A DNA stretch of 64,000 bases, taken from NCBI GenBank assembly GCA_041687335.1, contig JAWLCE010000001.1:276710-340709 (forward strand). Direction: 5' to 3'. The notes under the pieces were generated by a model. It made no database searches and was not told the DNA's origin. It saw only the letters and a program-made list of their open reading frames with translations. The stretch is from JAJFUE01 sp041687335. Lineage in GTDB: Bacteria > Sumerlaeota > Sumerlaeia > MVZB01. Every line of letters starts with the position of its first letter. The stretch's first letter is position 1. Position numbers and translations under genes: made by a program. Shown piece by piece: positions 8,663 to 17,500 of this stretch.

Positions 8663-9736
8663 ATGAATTCTCCCGAAACCGCACCGCTCGACAGCCCGCC
8701 GCCGCCCGCGCGCCCACGCCGCCTCGTTTGGGTCGCGCTGGCGGCGCTGGCGCTTGTGGCGCTTGCCCCCGGCGCGCTTTGGGGCGCCCGAGTCTGGCTG
8801 GAACGCTGGGCGACCACCCCCTGGGGCGAGGGCGGCACCGTCGAGCTGCGCATCGAGCGCGGCACCCCCCTGCGCGCCATCGCCGGCCGACTCGAGGCCG
8901 AGGGCCTCGTCAGCGACCAGCGCCTGCTGCTGGTCTGGCTGCGGCTGAACGAGGCCCAAGGGGGGCTCCAGGCGGGCGATTATCGCATCCCGCGGCCGAT
9001 CTCTCCCGCCGCGCTCGTCGAGCGGCTCGGCCGCGGATCGTTTGCCCGCACCCTGACCATCCCCGAGGGCTGGACAGTCATCCAGATCGGCGAGCGCCTC
9101 GTGCGCGAGGGCTGGCTCGACGACGCCGGCCGCTGGCACGAACTGGTCTCACGCCCCCTGCCGGCCGAGCTGCTCGGCCAGCCCATCCCCAATGCCGAGG
9201 GCTTCTGCTTCCCCGAGACCTACACGATCGAAGAGGGCGTCTCCGCCGAACAGATCCTCGGCCTGCTGCTGGGCGAGTTCCAGCGCCGCTGGCAGGCCCT
9301 GCACCGCGACCCGCCCGACCCGCGCGCCGAGCGCCTCTCGCCGCTGGAGCTGGTCACGCTCGCCTCGATGGTCCAGCGCGAGGCGCGCGTCGAGGACGAG
9401 ATGCCGCTCATCGCAGCGGTCTATTACAACCGCCTGCGCCGCGGCATGCGCCTGCAATGCGACGCCACCGTCTACTACGCCCTCGGCCGAAGCTGGCTCG
9501 AGCCGCTGCGCCGCTCGGACCTCGACACCGACCACCCCTACAATACCTATCGCAGGGCGGGCCTGCCGCCCGGGCCGATCGCCAATCCCGGCGCCGCCGC
9601 GCTGGCCGCCGCGCTGCGCCCCGCCGAGCACGATTATCTCTACTACGTCTATCACGGTGACGGCCGCCACAGCTTCAGCCGCACCCTTGCCGAACACAAC
9701 CGCGCCGTCCGCCAGGCCCGCCGCGCCCGCGAGTGA
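8663..9736 (+). CDS. mltG: Endolytic murein transglycosylase MltG
   Basis: Inner-membrane lytic transglycosylase that cuts nascent glycan strands, 357 aa. A proline-rich cytoplasmic N-terminus precedes one membrane helix (about 21-45), then the YceG fold: LRIERGTPLRAIAGRLEAEG (LysM-like), GFCFPETYTI, LASMVQREA with the catalytic Glu at about residue 240, AAVYYNRL, and GLPPGPIANPG. All family signatures are present. It starts 20 bases after the response regulator, so probably shares its transcript. TTG at 8657 is an alternative start. Confidence 0.93.
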   Translation: MNSPETAPLDSPPPPARPRRLVWVALAALALVALAPGALWGARVWLERWATTPWGEGGTVELRIERGTPLRAIAGRLEAEGLVSDQRLLLVWLRLNEAQGGLQAGDYRIPRPISPAALVERLGRGSFARTLTIPEGWTVIQIGERLVREGWLDDAGRWHELVSRPLPAELLGQPIPNAEGFCFPETYTIEEGVSAEQILGLLLGEFQRRWQALHRDPPDPRAERLSPLELVTLASMVQREARVEDEMPLIAAVYYNRLRRGMRLQCDATVYYALGRSWLEPLRRSDLDTDHPYNTYRRAGLPPGPIANPGAAALAAALRPAEHDYLYYVYHGDGRHSFSRTLAEHNRAVRQARRARE

Positions 9737-9741
9737 ATCGC

Positions 9742-9778
9742 CGCGCCCCGTCGCGCCGGCCGCCCGAGGCGGGGCGCG
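9742..9778 (+). terminator. GC-rich hairpin after mltG
   Basis: Nine-base perfect stem CGCGCCCCG / CGGGGCGCG six bases after the mltG stop. No T tract follows, so it may be a weak terminator or an mRNA 3' stabiliser. Confidence 0.4.
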
Positions 9779-9995
9779 AAGTTATGTAATGTTCAGCATC
9801 CATTTTTGCCATTACCTTTTCCCCCAAACCCCATAAACCCAAAAATATCAGCCTATTTAGGCTAGTGGGGCGGCGGGAATTTACGCAATATTCACCACCC
9901 CTTTTGGCAATCTGTTTCCGCTATCCGGATTCGCTGATCTTTTAGATAAAGGGTATCAGGATGATCAGAACAAAAATTCATGGGGAGGTATTGAA

Positions 9996-10631
9996 ATGAG
10001 AAAAGGGTTTACCCTCATCGAACTGCTGATTGTGGTTGCCATCATTGCCATTCTAGCAGCCATCGCAGTTCCTAACTTTCTGGAGGCGCAGACACGTTCG
10101 CGCGTCTCGCGAGTTCACAATGACCTGCGCACCGTCGCCTTGGCAATGGAATCCTACATGATTGATAACAACAGCTATCCCCCCTCGGGCTACGACAGTT
10201 GTGTCCGTTATTATCCCGTGGTCCAGATGATCCCAGATCACCTGACCACGCCGATTGCCTACACCAACCAGGTCCCTTACGACATTTTCCGCTCAATCGC
10301 CGGCCGCCCCCAGACCGACTTCCCGATGTATGTCACCAACTACAGCATTGACCCCAGTCCCAAGACCCGCCGCTACCCCCACAATGCCTACATGACCTCC
10401 AGCTTTGGGCCGGACCTGATCGGCAACATCAGTGGCTACCGTTCCCTGCCTCGCATCATTCGCAATGAGGAGTTGGGACCCCAGGGTGGATACGGCGTCG
10501 ACCCTGTCACTAATGTGCCCATCGGCGTAGCCGGTTCGGCCCACGGCCTGCGCTACGATCCGACCAATGGCACGATCAGTTGGGGCGACATCTATCGCCA
10601 TGAAGGCATGGCCAAGACCGCCGAAAATTAA
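9996..10631 (+). CDS. Solitary type II pseudopilin
   Basis: 211 aa. MRKGFTLIELLIVVAIIAIL is a textbook prepilin cleavage and methylation helix, continuing AAIAVPNFLEAQTRSRVSR, as in GspG-like major pseudopilins. The C-terminal end reads LRYDPTNGTISWGD, shared with the second solitary pseudopilin at 34643-35371. No secretion gene is adjacent. It has its own ribosome binding site (GGGGAGG, 9981-9987) after an AT-richer leader, and a strong terminator follows. It may be a substrate-specific or major pseudopilin for the machine at 1-5.8 kb; this is inference. Confidence 0.88.
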   Translation: MRKGFTLIELLIVVAIIAILAAIAVPNFLEAQTRSRVSRVHNDLRTVALAMESYMIDNNSYPPSGYDSCVRYYPVVQMIPDHLTTPIAYTNQVPYDIFRSIAGRPQTDFPMYVTNYSIDPSPKTRRYPHNAYMTSSFGPDLIGNISGYRSLPRIIRNEELGPQGGYGVDPVTNVPIGVAGSAHGLRYDPTNGTISWGDIYRHEGMAKTAEN

Positions 10632-10653
10632 AACTCACTGGCTACCAATGGCA

Positions 10654-10686
10654 GGCGGCCGGCCGAAGAATTTCGCGCCGGCCGCC
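10654..10686. terminator. Bidirectional terminator between pseudopilin and ABC permease
   Basis: Perfect ten-base stem GGCGGCCGGC / GCCGGCCGCC with an inner CGAA/TTCG pairing. It is followed on the plus strand by an AT-rich stretch (ATTTTATATT) and lies between two convergent genes. Confidence 0.7.
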
Positions 10687-10711
10687 ATACATTTTATATT
10701 GAGGCAGGCCC

Positions 10712-12244
10712 CTATGCGGCGTCATCCACCGCGCGGCTCTCTTCCGCGCCCAGCGTCCAGCTATAGGTGACCCTGAGCCGGGCGCGGGCACTGGCGCCCA
10801 GCGTCGGCGCCAGCAGCAGCAGGGCCAGGATCACCTGCGTGGCGGCCGTCGCCACAACCTGACGATCCCAGTCCAGCCCCCCCAACGGCGAAAACAGCCG
10901 CAAAAAATCCGCCGCCATTGACGTCCCGCCGCCGATCTCCTCGAAGACCTCGGCGACCACCGGCAGCGCCAGCCAGACCACCGCCAGCAGCGCCAGCGCC
11001 GCCGCCACGGCCTTGTTGCGGTCGGCGACCAGAAAACTCAGCAACCGGCAGAGCGCCCAGACCGGCAAGAGCGACGCCAGCAGCAGCGCCAGGATGGCCG
11101 ACAGATCTTTCCCGATCCCGGTGCCCGTCCCCCAGCGCGCGTGGGTCATGGCCACCGCCCCCAGCCACATGGCGATGTAGACCGCATAAAGCGCCAGGCG
11201 CTCGTCGAGCCGCTGGAACAGCGGCCAGCGCATGCGGATCTGCCAGACCTCATCCCCGCGCTCGAAGCGGCCGGCGCTGAACAGTACGATCGCCAGCACC
11301 AGCATCACCCAGCCCCCCAGCAAGACCGCATAAACCCAGAACTCCAAATCAGCCCCCGGCCGCTGCGCCGCCCCGCTCCAGCTCAGCCAGACCGCCGGCC
11401 CCGCCAGCACCGCCAGAAACAGCACGGTATACTGGCGATAGTTGAAGAGCCGGTTCTGGGGGTCATACAGCCGCCGCATGGCCGCGATCGCCAGCAGCAC
11501 CGTCAAGCCCCCCAGCACCCCCCCGCCCAGCAGCAGCGACGGCACGCTCGTGAACCCCAAACCCATGATCCCAAAGAGCCCCGACGACCAGAAGAACAGG
11601 AACAGGATAAACAGCGCCACCATCGACAAGATCTGCATCCCGCGTGCCCGGGTTTGCGCCGTTGAAACAAAAATGCCCCACGCGCAAAACGCCATCGCCG
11701 CCATGAACAGCATGTAATGGACCATCAGGATCTCAGCCATGCTGACCCCGCCGAAGATGAAGGTCAACCCCAGGATCGGCAGCGAGCAGCTGAAGACCAG
11801 CAGCAGGAACAGCGCCGTGGTCAGCAGGCAGCCGACCACGAAGGTGCGCGCCCGCAGCGTCGTCACCCGTAAAAACTCAAAGGTTGACTGCTCCTTTTCC
11901 TGCACCGCCAGCCCCGCGCTCACCATCGGCGCCACCAACAGCGCAATCAGGCTCTCCACCACGCACATCCCGATGAATATGTTGCGCCCGATCGCGCCAA
12001 TGGTCTGGATCCGGTCGCGCAGGCTGACCTGGCCCAGTTCCATCGGATAGGTCGCCAGCATGATCAGCGAACTGACCACCCCCAGCGCCACCAGATACAG
12101 GATCAGCGACCACGACAGCAGCTTGTTGCGCATGCGCCGGCGGATCTCGCGCGTCAGCAACGGGTTGTCGAGCAGCCACGACAATCCCATCGAGGAGCGC
12201 AACCAGGAAAATCCCGCTTGTGTGAACGATGCGACACGAACCAT
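10712..12244 (-). CDS. ABC-2 type transporter permease
   Basis: 510 aa integral membrane protein with about twelve hydrophobic segments. The N-terminal half has the ABC-2 layout: NPLLTREIRRRMRNK, then helix pairs, and the cytoplasmic turn GLAVQEKEQSTFEFLRVT(T) typical of permeases that couple to an ATPase. No ATP-binding subunit is encoded beside it, so it must use one elsewhere. Substrate cannot be read from the sequence. It is convergent with the pseudopilin gene and diverges from the beta-helix gene; an operator-like palindrome (12280-12294) lies 36 bases before its start. Confidence 0.75.
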   Translation of the reverse strand: MVRVASFTQAGFSWLRSSMGLSWLLDNPLLTREIRRRMRNKLLSWSLILYLVALGVVSSLIMLATYPMELGQVSLRDRIQTIGAIGRNIFIGMCVVESLIALLVAPMVSAGLAVQEKEQSTFEFLRVTTLRARTFVVGCLLTTALFLLLVFSCSLPILGLTFIFGGVSMAEILMVHYMLFMAAMAFCAWGIFVSTAQTRARGMQILSMVALFILFLFFWSSGLFGIMGLGFTSVPSLLLGGGVLGGLTVLLAIAAMRRLYDPQNRLFNYRQYTVLFLAVLAGPAVWLSWSGAAQRPGADLEFWVYAVLLGGWVMLVLAIVLFSAGRFERGDEVWQIRMRWPLFQRLDERLALYAVYIAMWLGAVAMTHARWGTGTGIGKDLSAILALLLASLLPVWALCRLLSFLVADRNKAVAAALALLAVVWLALPVVAEVFEEIGGGTSMAADFLRLFSPLGGLDWDRQVVATAATQVILALLLLAPTLGASARARLRVTYSWTLGAEESRAVDDAA

Positions 12245-12279
12245 GAAAAAAACTCCCCGCTCGGCTCTCGGAAAACGGC

Positions 12280-12294
12280 TCTGATCATATCAGA
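12280..12294 (-). promoter_or_regulatory. Palindrome with embedded -10-like element
   Basis: TCTGAT-CAT-ATCAGA is a perfect 6-base inverted repeat in the divergent spacer between the permease and the beta-helix gene. On the minus strand it contains TATGAT. A near-identical 15-mer (two differences) lies at 14507-14521 before the large DnaA-fusion gene. Confidence 0.35.
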
Positions 12295-12427
12295 ACGGCG
12301 CAGGCGGGAAAGTTAAAAATCCAATCTCCGCGGCATCGCCCCCCGCCGTCAAATCTGTTTGCGCCCGCCTCCCCCGCCGCCTATCATGATGAAAGAATCA
12401 ATTTGTGGTCTCAACGGGAGGCGAATC

Positions 12428-14356
12428 ATGTTTTTTCATCTCGGCGGACTCAACGCCGGCCTCCTCGGGCTGCTGCTGGTCTTTTCGCTGGCGCTCGCGC
12501 CGCAGGCCGCCGTCCTCGAGGCCGAAAACGCCATCCTGATCGGGGCAGAAACTCGCGACCACGCCGGGGCCTCCGGCGGCAAGCGCGTCATTGGCATCGA
12601 TCAGGTCGGCGACGCCGTCCGCTTCACCAACGTCCCCACCGGGCGCATCATCAAGATCACCTACTCGCTCAACCGCACCATCGTCTGCCAGGCCGGCCTC
12701 TACATCGACGGCCGCCGCGTCGATACGCTCTATTACCTGCCCACCCGCGACTGGAACAAATACGACACCCTGACCTATTACCACCCCGTCAGCGGCAGCG
12801 TCGAAATCCGCATCGACCCCTCCGACCACGAGATCAACCTCGCGCAAAGCTCCGCCTCGCTCGACAAGATCGAGATCATCGACCAGGCGCCGCCCAAAAG
12901 CACGCGCGTCCAGTTGACCCCCCAGGGCCGGCTGCAATACTTCCACGACGCCCAAGGCAACCGCATCCCCGACTTCTCGATGGTCGGCTATGAATTCGGC
13001 GAAAAGCCGATCCCCGACGTGCCGACCCGCGTGACGATCTCCCCCATCTCGGGCGACAACACCGCGCACATCCAGGCCGCCCTCGACCAGGTCGCGGCGC
13101 TGCCGCTGGATGCCAGCGGCTTCCGCGGCGCGGTCCTCCTCACCACCGGCACCTATCCCGTCGCCGGCAGTGTGCGCATCACCGCCAGCGGCGTCGTCCT
13201 GCGCGGCGTCGGCCCGGGCGCCAACGGCACCGTCCTGCATGCCATCGGCAATACCCCCCACCAGCGCACGCTGGTCCAGGTCGCCGGCACCGGCGCTTAC
13301 GCCAAGACCGGCACCACCTATCAGATGACCGACAACTATGTGCCGGTGGGCGCCACCAGCTTCAATCTCAACACCACCGCCGGGCTCAGCGTCGGCAGCC
13401 GCGTCATCGTGCACCGCCCCAGCACCGCCGAGTGGATCCACGACATCGGCATGGACCAGATCCCACCCCGCAGCGACGGCGGCACCGTCGTCCAGTGGGC
13501 CCCCGGCAGCAAGGACCTGCTGTTCGACCGGGTGGTCACACGCATCCAGGGCAACCGAATCTGGATCGATGCCCCCGTTTGCAATGCCTTTGAAACCAAA
13601 TACGGCGGCGGAACCGTCTATCGCTACACCTTTGCCGGACGCATCCGCAACGTCGGCGTCGAAAACCTGCGCGGCACCAGCGAATACGCCAGCGCCACCG
13701 ACGAGAACCACGCCTGGAGCTTCCTGACCTTCGACCGCATGGAACACGGCTGGGCCCGCTTCATCAGCACCCGCCACTTCGGCTTCCAGTCCGTCGCCGT
13801 CAATCGCTACGGCCGCAATGTCACCGTCCAGGACTGCGAGGCGCTCGACCCGATCTCGACCATCACCGGCAGCCGGCGTTATCCCTTCCATGTCTCCGGT
13901 CAGTTGAACCTCTTCCAGCGCTGCTATGCCAGCCATCAACGCCATGATTTTGCGATGAGCTCGACCGTGGCCGGTCCCAACGTCTTCGTCGATGGCTCCG
14001 CCGACACCTCCTATGCCGACACCGGCCCCCACCACCGCTGGTCGGTCGGCTCGCTCTGGGACAACCTGCGCATCCGCGTCCAGGATATCAATATACGCAA
14101 CCGCGGCAACTCGGGGACGGGCCACGGCTGGGCCGGCGCCAACCAGGTCGTCTGGAACAGCCACGCGCGCTCCATGAATATCCAGAACCCACCGACGGCG
14201 CAGAACTGGTCAATCGGCAGCACCACGCCCTCCCGGCTGGGCAACGGCATCTGGGAATCCCACAACGTGCCCGTCGAGCCGCGCAGCCTCTACCGCGCCC
14301 AGCTCGCCGAGCGCCTGCGAGCCATGGCCGACGCCAGCCACTGGCACTGGTATTGA
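12428..14356 (+). CDS. Secreted carbohydrate-binding / pectate-lyase-fold protein
   Basis: 642 aa. A signal peptide (about 1-30, LLLVFSLALAPQAA) is followed by a beta-sandwich-like region beginning LEAENAI, as in CBM6/CBM35 proteins (about 31-160), and then a pectin-lyase-like right-handed beta-helix (about 195-600) with the usual opening SGDNTAHIQAALDQ and repeated NVGVENL, NVTVQDCEA, NLFQRCYA coils. Probably acts on an extracellular polysaccharide, but lyase residues cannot be assigned by eye. The start is chosen at ATG 12428 because GGGAGG lies just upstream; the longer frame gives no signal peptide. A terminator follows. Confidence 0.75.
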   Translation: MFFHLGGLNAGLLGLLLVFSLALAPQAAVLEAENAILIGAETRDHAGASGGKRVIGIDQVGDAVRFTNVPTGRIIKITYSLNRTIVCQAGLYIDGRRVDTLYYLPTRDWNKYDTLTYYHPVSGSVEIRIDPSDHEINLAQSSASLDKIEIIDQAPPKSTRVQLTPQGRLQYFHDAQGNRIPDFSMVGYEFGEKPIPDVPTRVTISPISGDNTAHIQAALDQVAALPLDASGFRGAVLLTTGTYPVAGSVRITASGVVLRGVGPGANGTVLHAIGNTPHQRTLVQVAGTGAYAKTGTTYQMTDNYVPVGATSFNLNTTAGLSVGSRVIVHRPSTAEWIHDIGMDQIPPRSDGGTVVQWAPGSKDLLFDRVVTRIQGNRIWIDAPVCNAFETKYGGGTVYRYTFAGRIRNVGVENLRGTSEYASATDENHAWSFLTFDRMEHGWARFISTRHFGFQSVAVNRYGRNVTVQDCEALDPISTITGSRRYPFHVSGQLNLFQRCYASHQRHDFAMSSTVAGPNVFVDGSADTSYADTGPHHRWSVGSLWDNLRIRVQDINIRNRGNSGTGHGWAGANQVVWNSHARSMNIQNPPTAQNWSIGSTTPSRLGNGIWESHNVPVEPRSLYRAQLAERLRAMADASHWHWY

Positions 14357-14382
14357 CCCTCCGCCATGGATGCACCTACCCA

Positions 14383-14416
14383 CGCCCGACCACCATTTTC
14401 GGTGGCCGGGCGTTTT
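14383..14416 (+). terminator. Rho-independent terminator after beta-helix gene
   Basis: Stem CGCCCGaCCACC / GGTGGcCGGGCG with a six-base loop, then TTTT. It is placed 27 bases after the stop codon. Confidence 0.85.
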
Positions 14417-14506
14417 CCATGAAACACGATTAACGCAGCCCCCCCCGCAGGCCGAAAAGAATGATGCGGGCCCTTGCGATCTGACGGCTTCCGGCACGGG
14501 TTCCAT

Positions 14507-14521
14507 TTTGATATGATCAGC
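14507..14521 (+). promoter_or_regulatory. TGATATGATCAG element before the DnaA-fusion gene
   Basis: TTTGATATGATCAGC differs at two positions from the minus-strand palindrome at 12280-12294. It contains TATGAT, a fair -10 hexamer, about 70 bases before the chosen start. No good -35 is visible. Confidence 0.3.
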
Positions 14522-14587
14522 GACCCAAGGCGTCACCGCTCCGGCACAGGCGCGCCGGTCCGCGGCCCAGGATATGGAACGGCAGTC

Positions 14588-17500
14588 ATGGCGATTTTTC
14601 CAGAAACCCTTGTCGACAGCGTCCGCGATGCGCTTGGCCCCGAGGTCATCCTGCGCCGGATCAACTACCGCCCCGAAATGATTCAGGATGCCGGCGACCT
14701 GATCAAATGCTTCTGCCCCCTCCACCGCGAAACCGTCTTCCGCACCCTGATCGTCGACAAGGCCGCCGCCCGCTATCGCTGCTCCAACTATAACTGCCCC
14801 GGCCACGCCGGCGGCGACATGCTCGACCTCTACGCCCGCGCCCGCGGCCTCGGCTACGAGCAGGCACTGCTGGAACTGGCCGCCAGCGCCGGCATCATCA
14901 TCGAGCCCGGCCTGATCGAGGACTACATCGCCCACTCGCTCGAAGTCGCCCGCAATTACACGGAGATGGGCGTGCTGGTTGAGGCGGAGGAGCACTATAA
15001 CCAGATTCTGCGCCTCAAGCCCGAGTCCCTGCCCGCGCTCGAGGGACTCTTGCAGGTCCACGAGCGGAGCGGCCGCCGTCCCAGTTTCACCGCAGCCAGA
15101 CTGGCGCTGGCGCAGGCCTATGCCCGGGCCGGCCGCGCCGAATCCGCCATCGGATTGCTGCGCGGACAACTGGCCGAGAACCCGGCCGACATCGACGCCC
15201 GCCTGCTGCTGATCGAAGCTCTGCGCCTCGGCGGCCGCGAGGAGGAGCTGGCCAACGAATCCGTCGCGCTGGCCGATGAACTGGCCGCCACCGGCCAGAT
15301 CGACCGGGCCATTCAGGTGTTCCGCTCCGTCGGCGGCCCCGGCGCGCTGCTCGACACCGGCCCGCGCGTGATCGAGCTGCTGGCCGCCGCCGGCCGCAAG
15401 GAGGAGGCAGTCGCGGAATGCCTGGCTCGCGCCGACCAGCTCGCGGCCGGTATCGACCCCGAGGGTGCCGTGGAAACCCTGCGCCTCGCCATCGAGCTGG
15501 ACCCCGCGCGCGAGGAACTGGTGGTCCGTCAGGCAGGCATCGTCGCCGAGCACAAGCTGGTGGGCGCGCCGATGGAGGAATCGCGCCAGCGCATCGAATC
15601 GCTCTTGGCGGCGCGCTCCCACGGCCCCGCCGCCCAGGCGCTCGACCTGCTCGAGGCCGCCTTCCCCGGCCGCCCCTCCCTGCTGGCGCTGCGCGCGGAC
15701 CTGGAGGATGGCCGCGGCAACGCCGAACGTGCGCTCGAGCTGCGCCTGGGCTGCGTCGATGCCCTCCAGGGCTGCAAGGAATTCGAGGCCGCCCTCGCCG
15801 TCCTCGAAAAGATCATGGCCGGCCGTCGCGACAATGTCGCCCTGCTCTCGCGCAAGGCCAACCTGCTGCGCGAGCTGGGCGACATCCGCCGCGCCATCCC
15901 CGTCTACCTGGCCATTGTCGAGCTCTTCCGCGGCGCCGAGGAGTTTGAGCACGCCGCCGCCGTTTACCAAACGATCATCGACCTTGAACCCGAACGCATC
16001 CAGCACCAGGAGGCGCAACTGGAGCTTTACCTGGAGCTTGGGCTGGAACCGCTGGTGGCCCAGAAGACCCTCGCGCTGGCCGATGCCTGGTGCGCGCGCA
16101 ACAAGCCCGGCCGCGCCACCGCCGCCCTCGGCCGCGCCCTCGAGCTCGCCCCCGCCTCCCCCGAGCTGATCGAACGCCACGGGGCGCTGCTGGAGGCCGA
16201 AGGCCGCCGCGGCGAGGCTGCCGAGCAATTCATGGCCCTCGGCCGCCTGCTGCTCGAGCGTGGCGAACACGAGGTCGCCCGTCCCGCGCTCGAACGCGCC
16301 CTGCGTTGCGTGCCCGAGCACCTCGAGGCCCGCGAGTTGCTCGCCGACGCCCTCGCCGCCCAGGGCTCCAGCCTGCAGGCCATGGGCATCTACCTCGACC
16401 TGGCCGAATTTTTCCTGCGCGACGGCGCCCCCCAGGCCGTCGTCCGCCTGGCCCAGAAGGCGCTCGCCTTCCAGCCCGAACACATGCCCGCGCTGCTGCT
16501 GCTGGCACGTGCCTGGGGCGATGCCGGGGAGCTCGACAAACAGCGCTCGGTGCAGCTGCGACTGGCCAGAATCTATCTCAACGGCCAGTCCTTCACCCGC
16601 GCCACCGAGGTCCTCGAGGAGATCCTCGCCCGCCAGGAGGATTGCGGCGCCGCGCTCGAGCAGCTCGTCGCCATCGCCGAGACTCAGCGCCAGCCGACCC
16701 AGTCCGTCGCCTACCTCTGGCGCCTCGCCCAGGTGCACGCCCGCGCCGGCCGTCGCGAGGAGGAACAGGCCGCACTCGACCAAGTGCTCGCCCGCGATGG
16801 CCGCCACCTGCCCGCCTGGTCGCGCCGCCTGGAGCTGCTGGCCCAGTGGGCGCCCCCGCGCGCGCTGGAACAGGCCACCCAGACCTTCGTTGAGCGCATG
16901 TGCGACGCGGGCGCCATCGAGGATGCCATCCAGCTCCTCGAGGACCTCTGCCAGGGCCCCACCACCCCAAAGCCAGAACTCATGGCCGGCCTGGCCCGCC
17001 TCCACGAGCTTGCCGGCAACGGCGAGGACCAGCGCAGCTCGCTGCGCCTGCGCGCCGAGCTGCTCGGCAAACTGCTGCGCGACCAGGAGGCGCTGGCCGC
17101 CTGGGACCAGCTCGCCAAGCTGGCCCCCGACGACCTCTCGATCCTGCGCACGCGCATCGAAATCATGATGCGCAACTCGATGCTGCCCGAGGTGCGCGCC
17201 GAGTATCATCGCCTCGCGCGCGTGCTGATCGGGCTCGGCCGCCTCGAGGAGGCCCAGGTGGCGCTGATCGAGGTCATCTCACTCGGCGACGGCGCGACTG
17301 ACGCCCGCGACGACCTGATCGAAATCTACGTCCGCACCGGCCAGGTCGACCGCGCCATCGAGCTGCTCGAGGATGCCGCCGCCACGCTCATCGAGGAGGC
17401 CCGCCTCAAGGAGGCGATCGCGACCTATGAGCGCATCATCCAGATCGCGCCCGAGCAGACCGAAACCTACCGCCGCGTCATTGCAATCCGCCAGCGCACC

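Noticed and set aside
14210..17209. 999-codon open frame on the minus strand opposite the TPR-DnaA fusion
   Set aside because: It mirrors the codon structure of the real gene in a GC-rich genome; its protein is Gly/Ala/Gln/Leu filler without domains, while the plus-strand frame has clear motifs.
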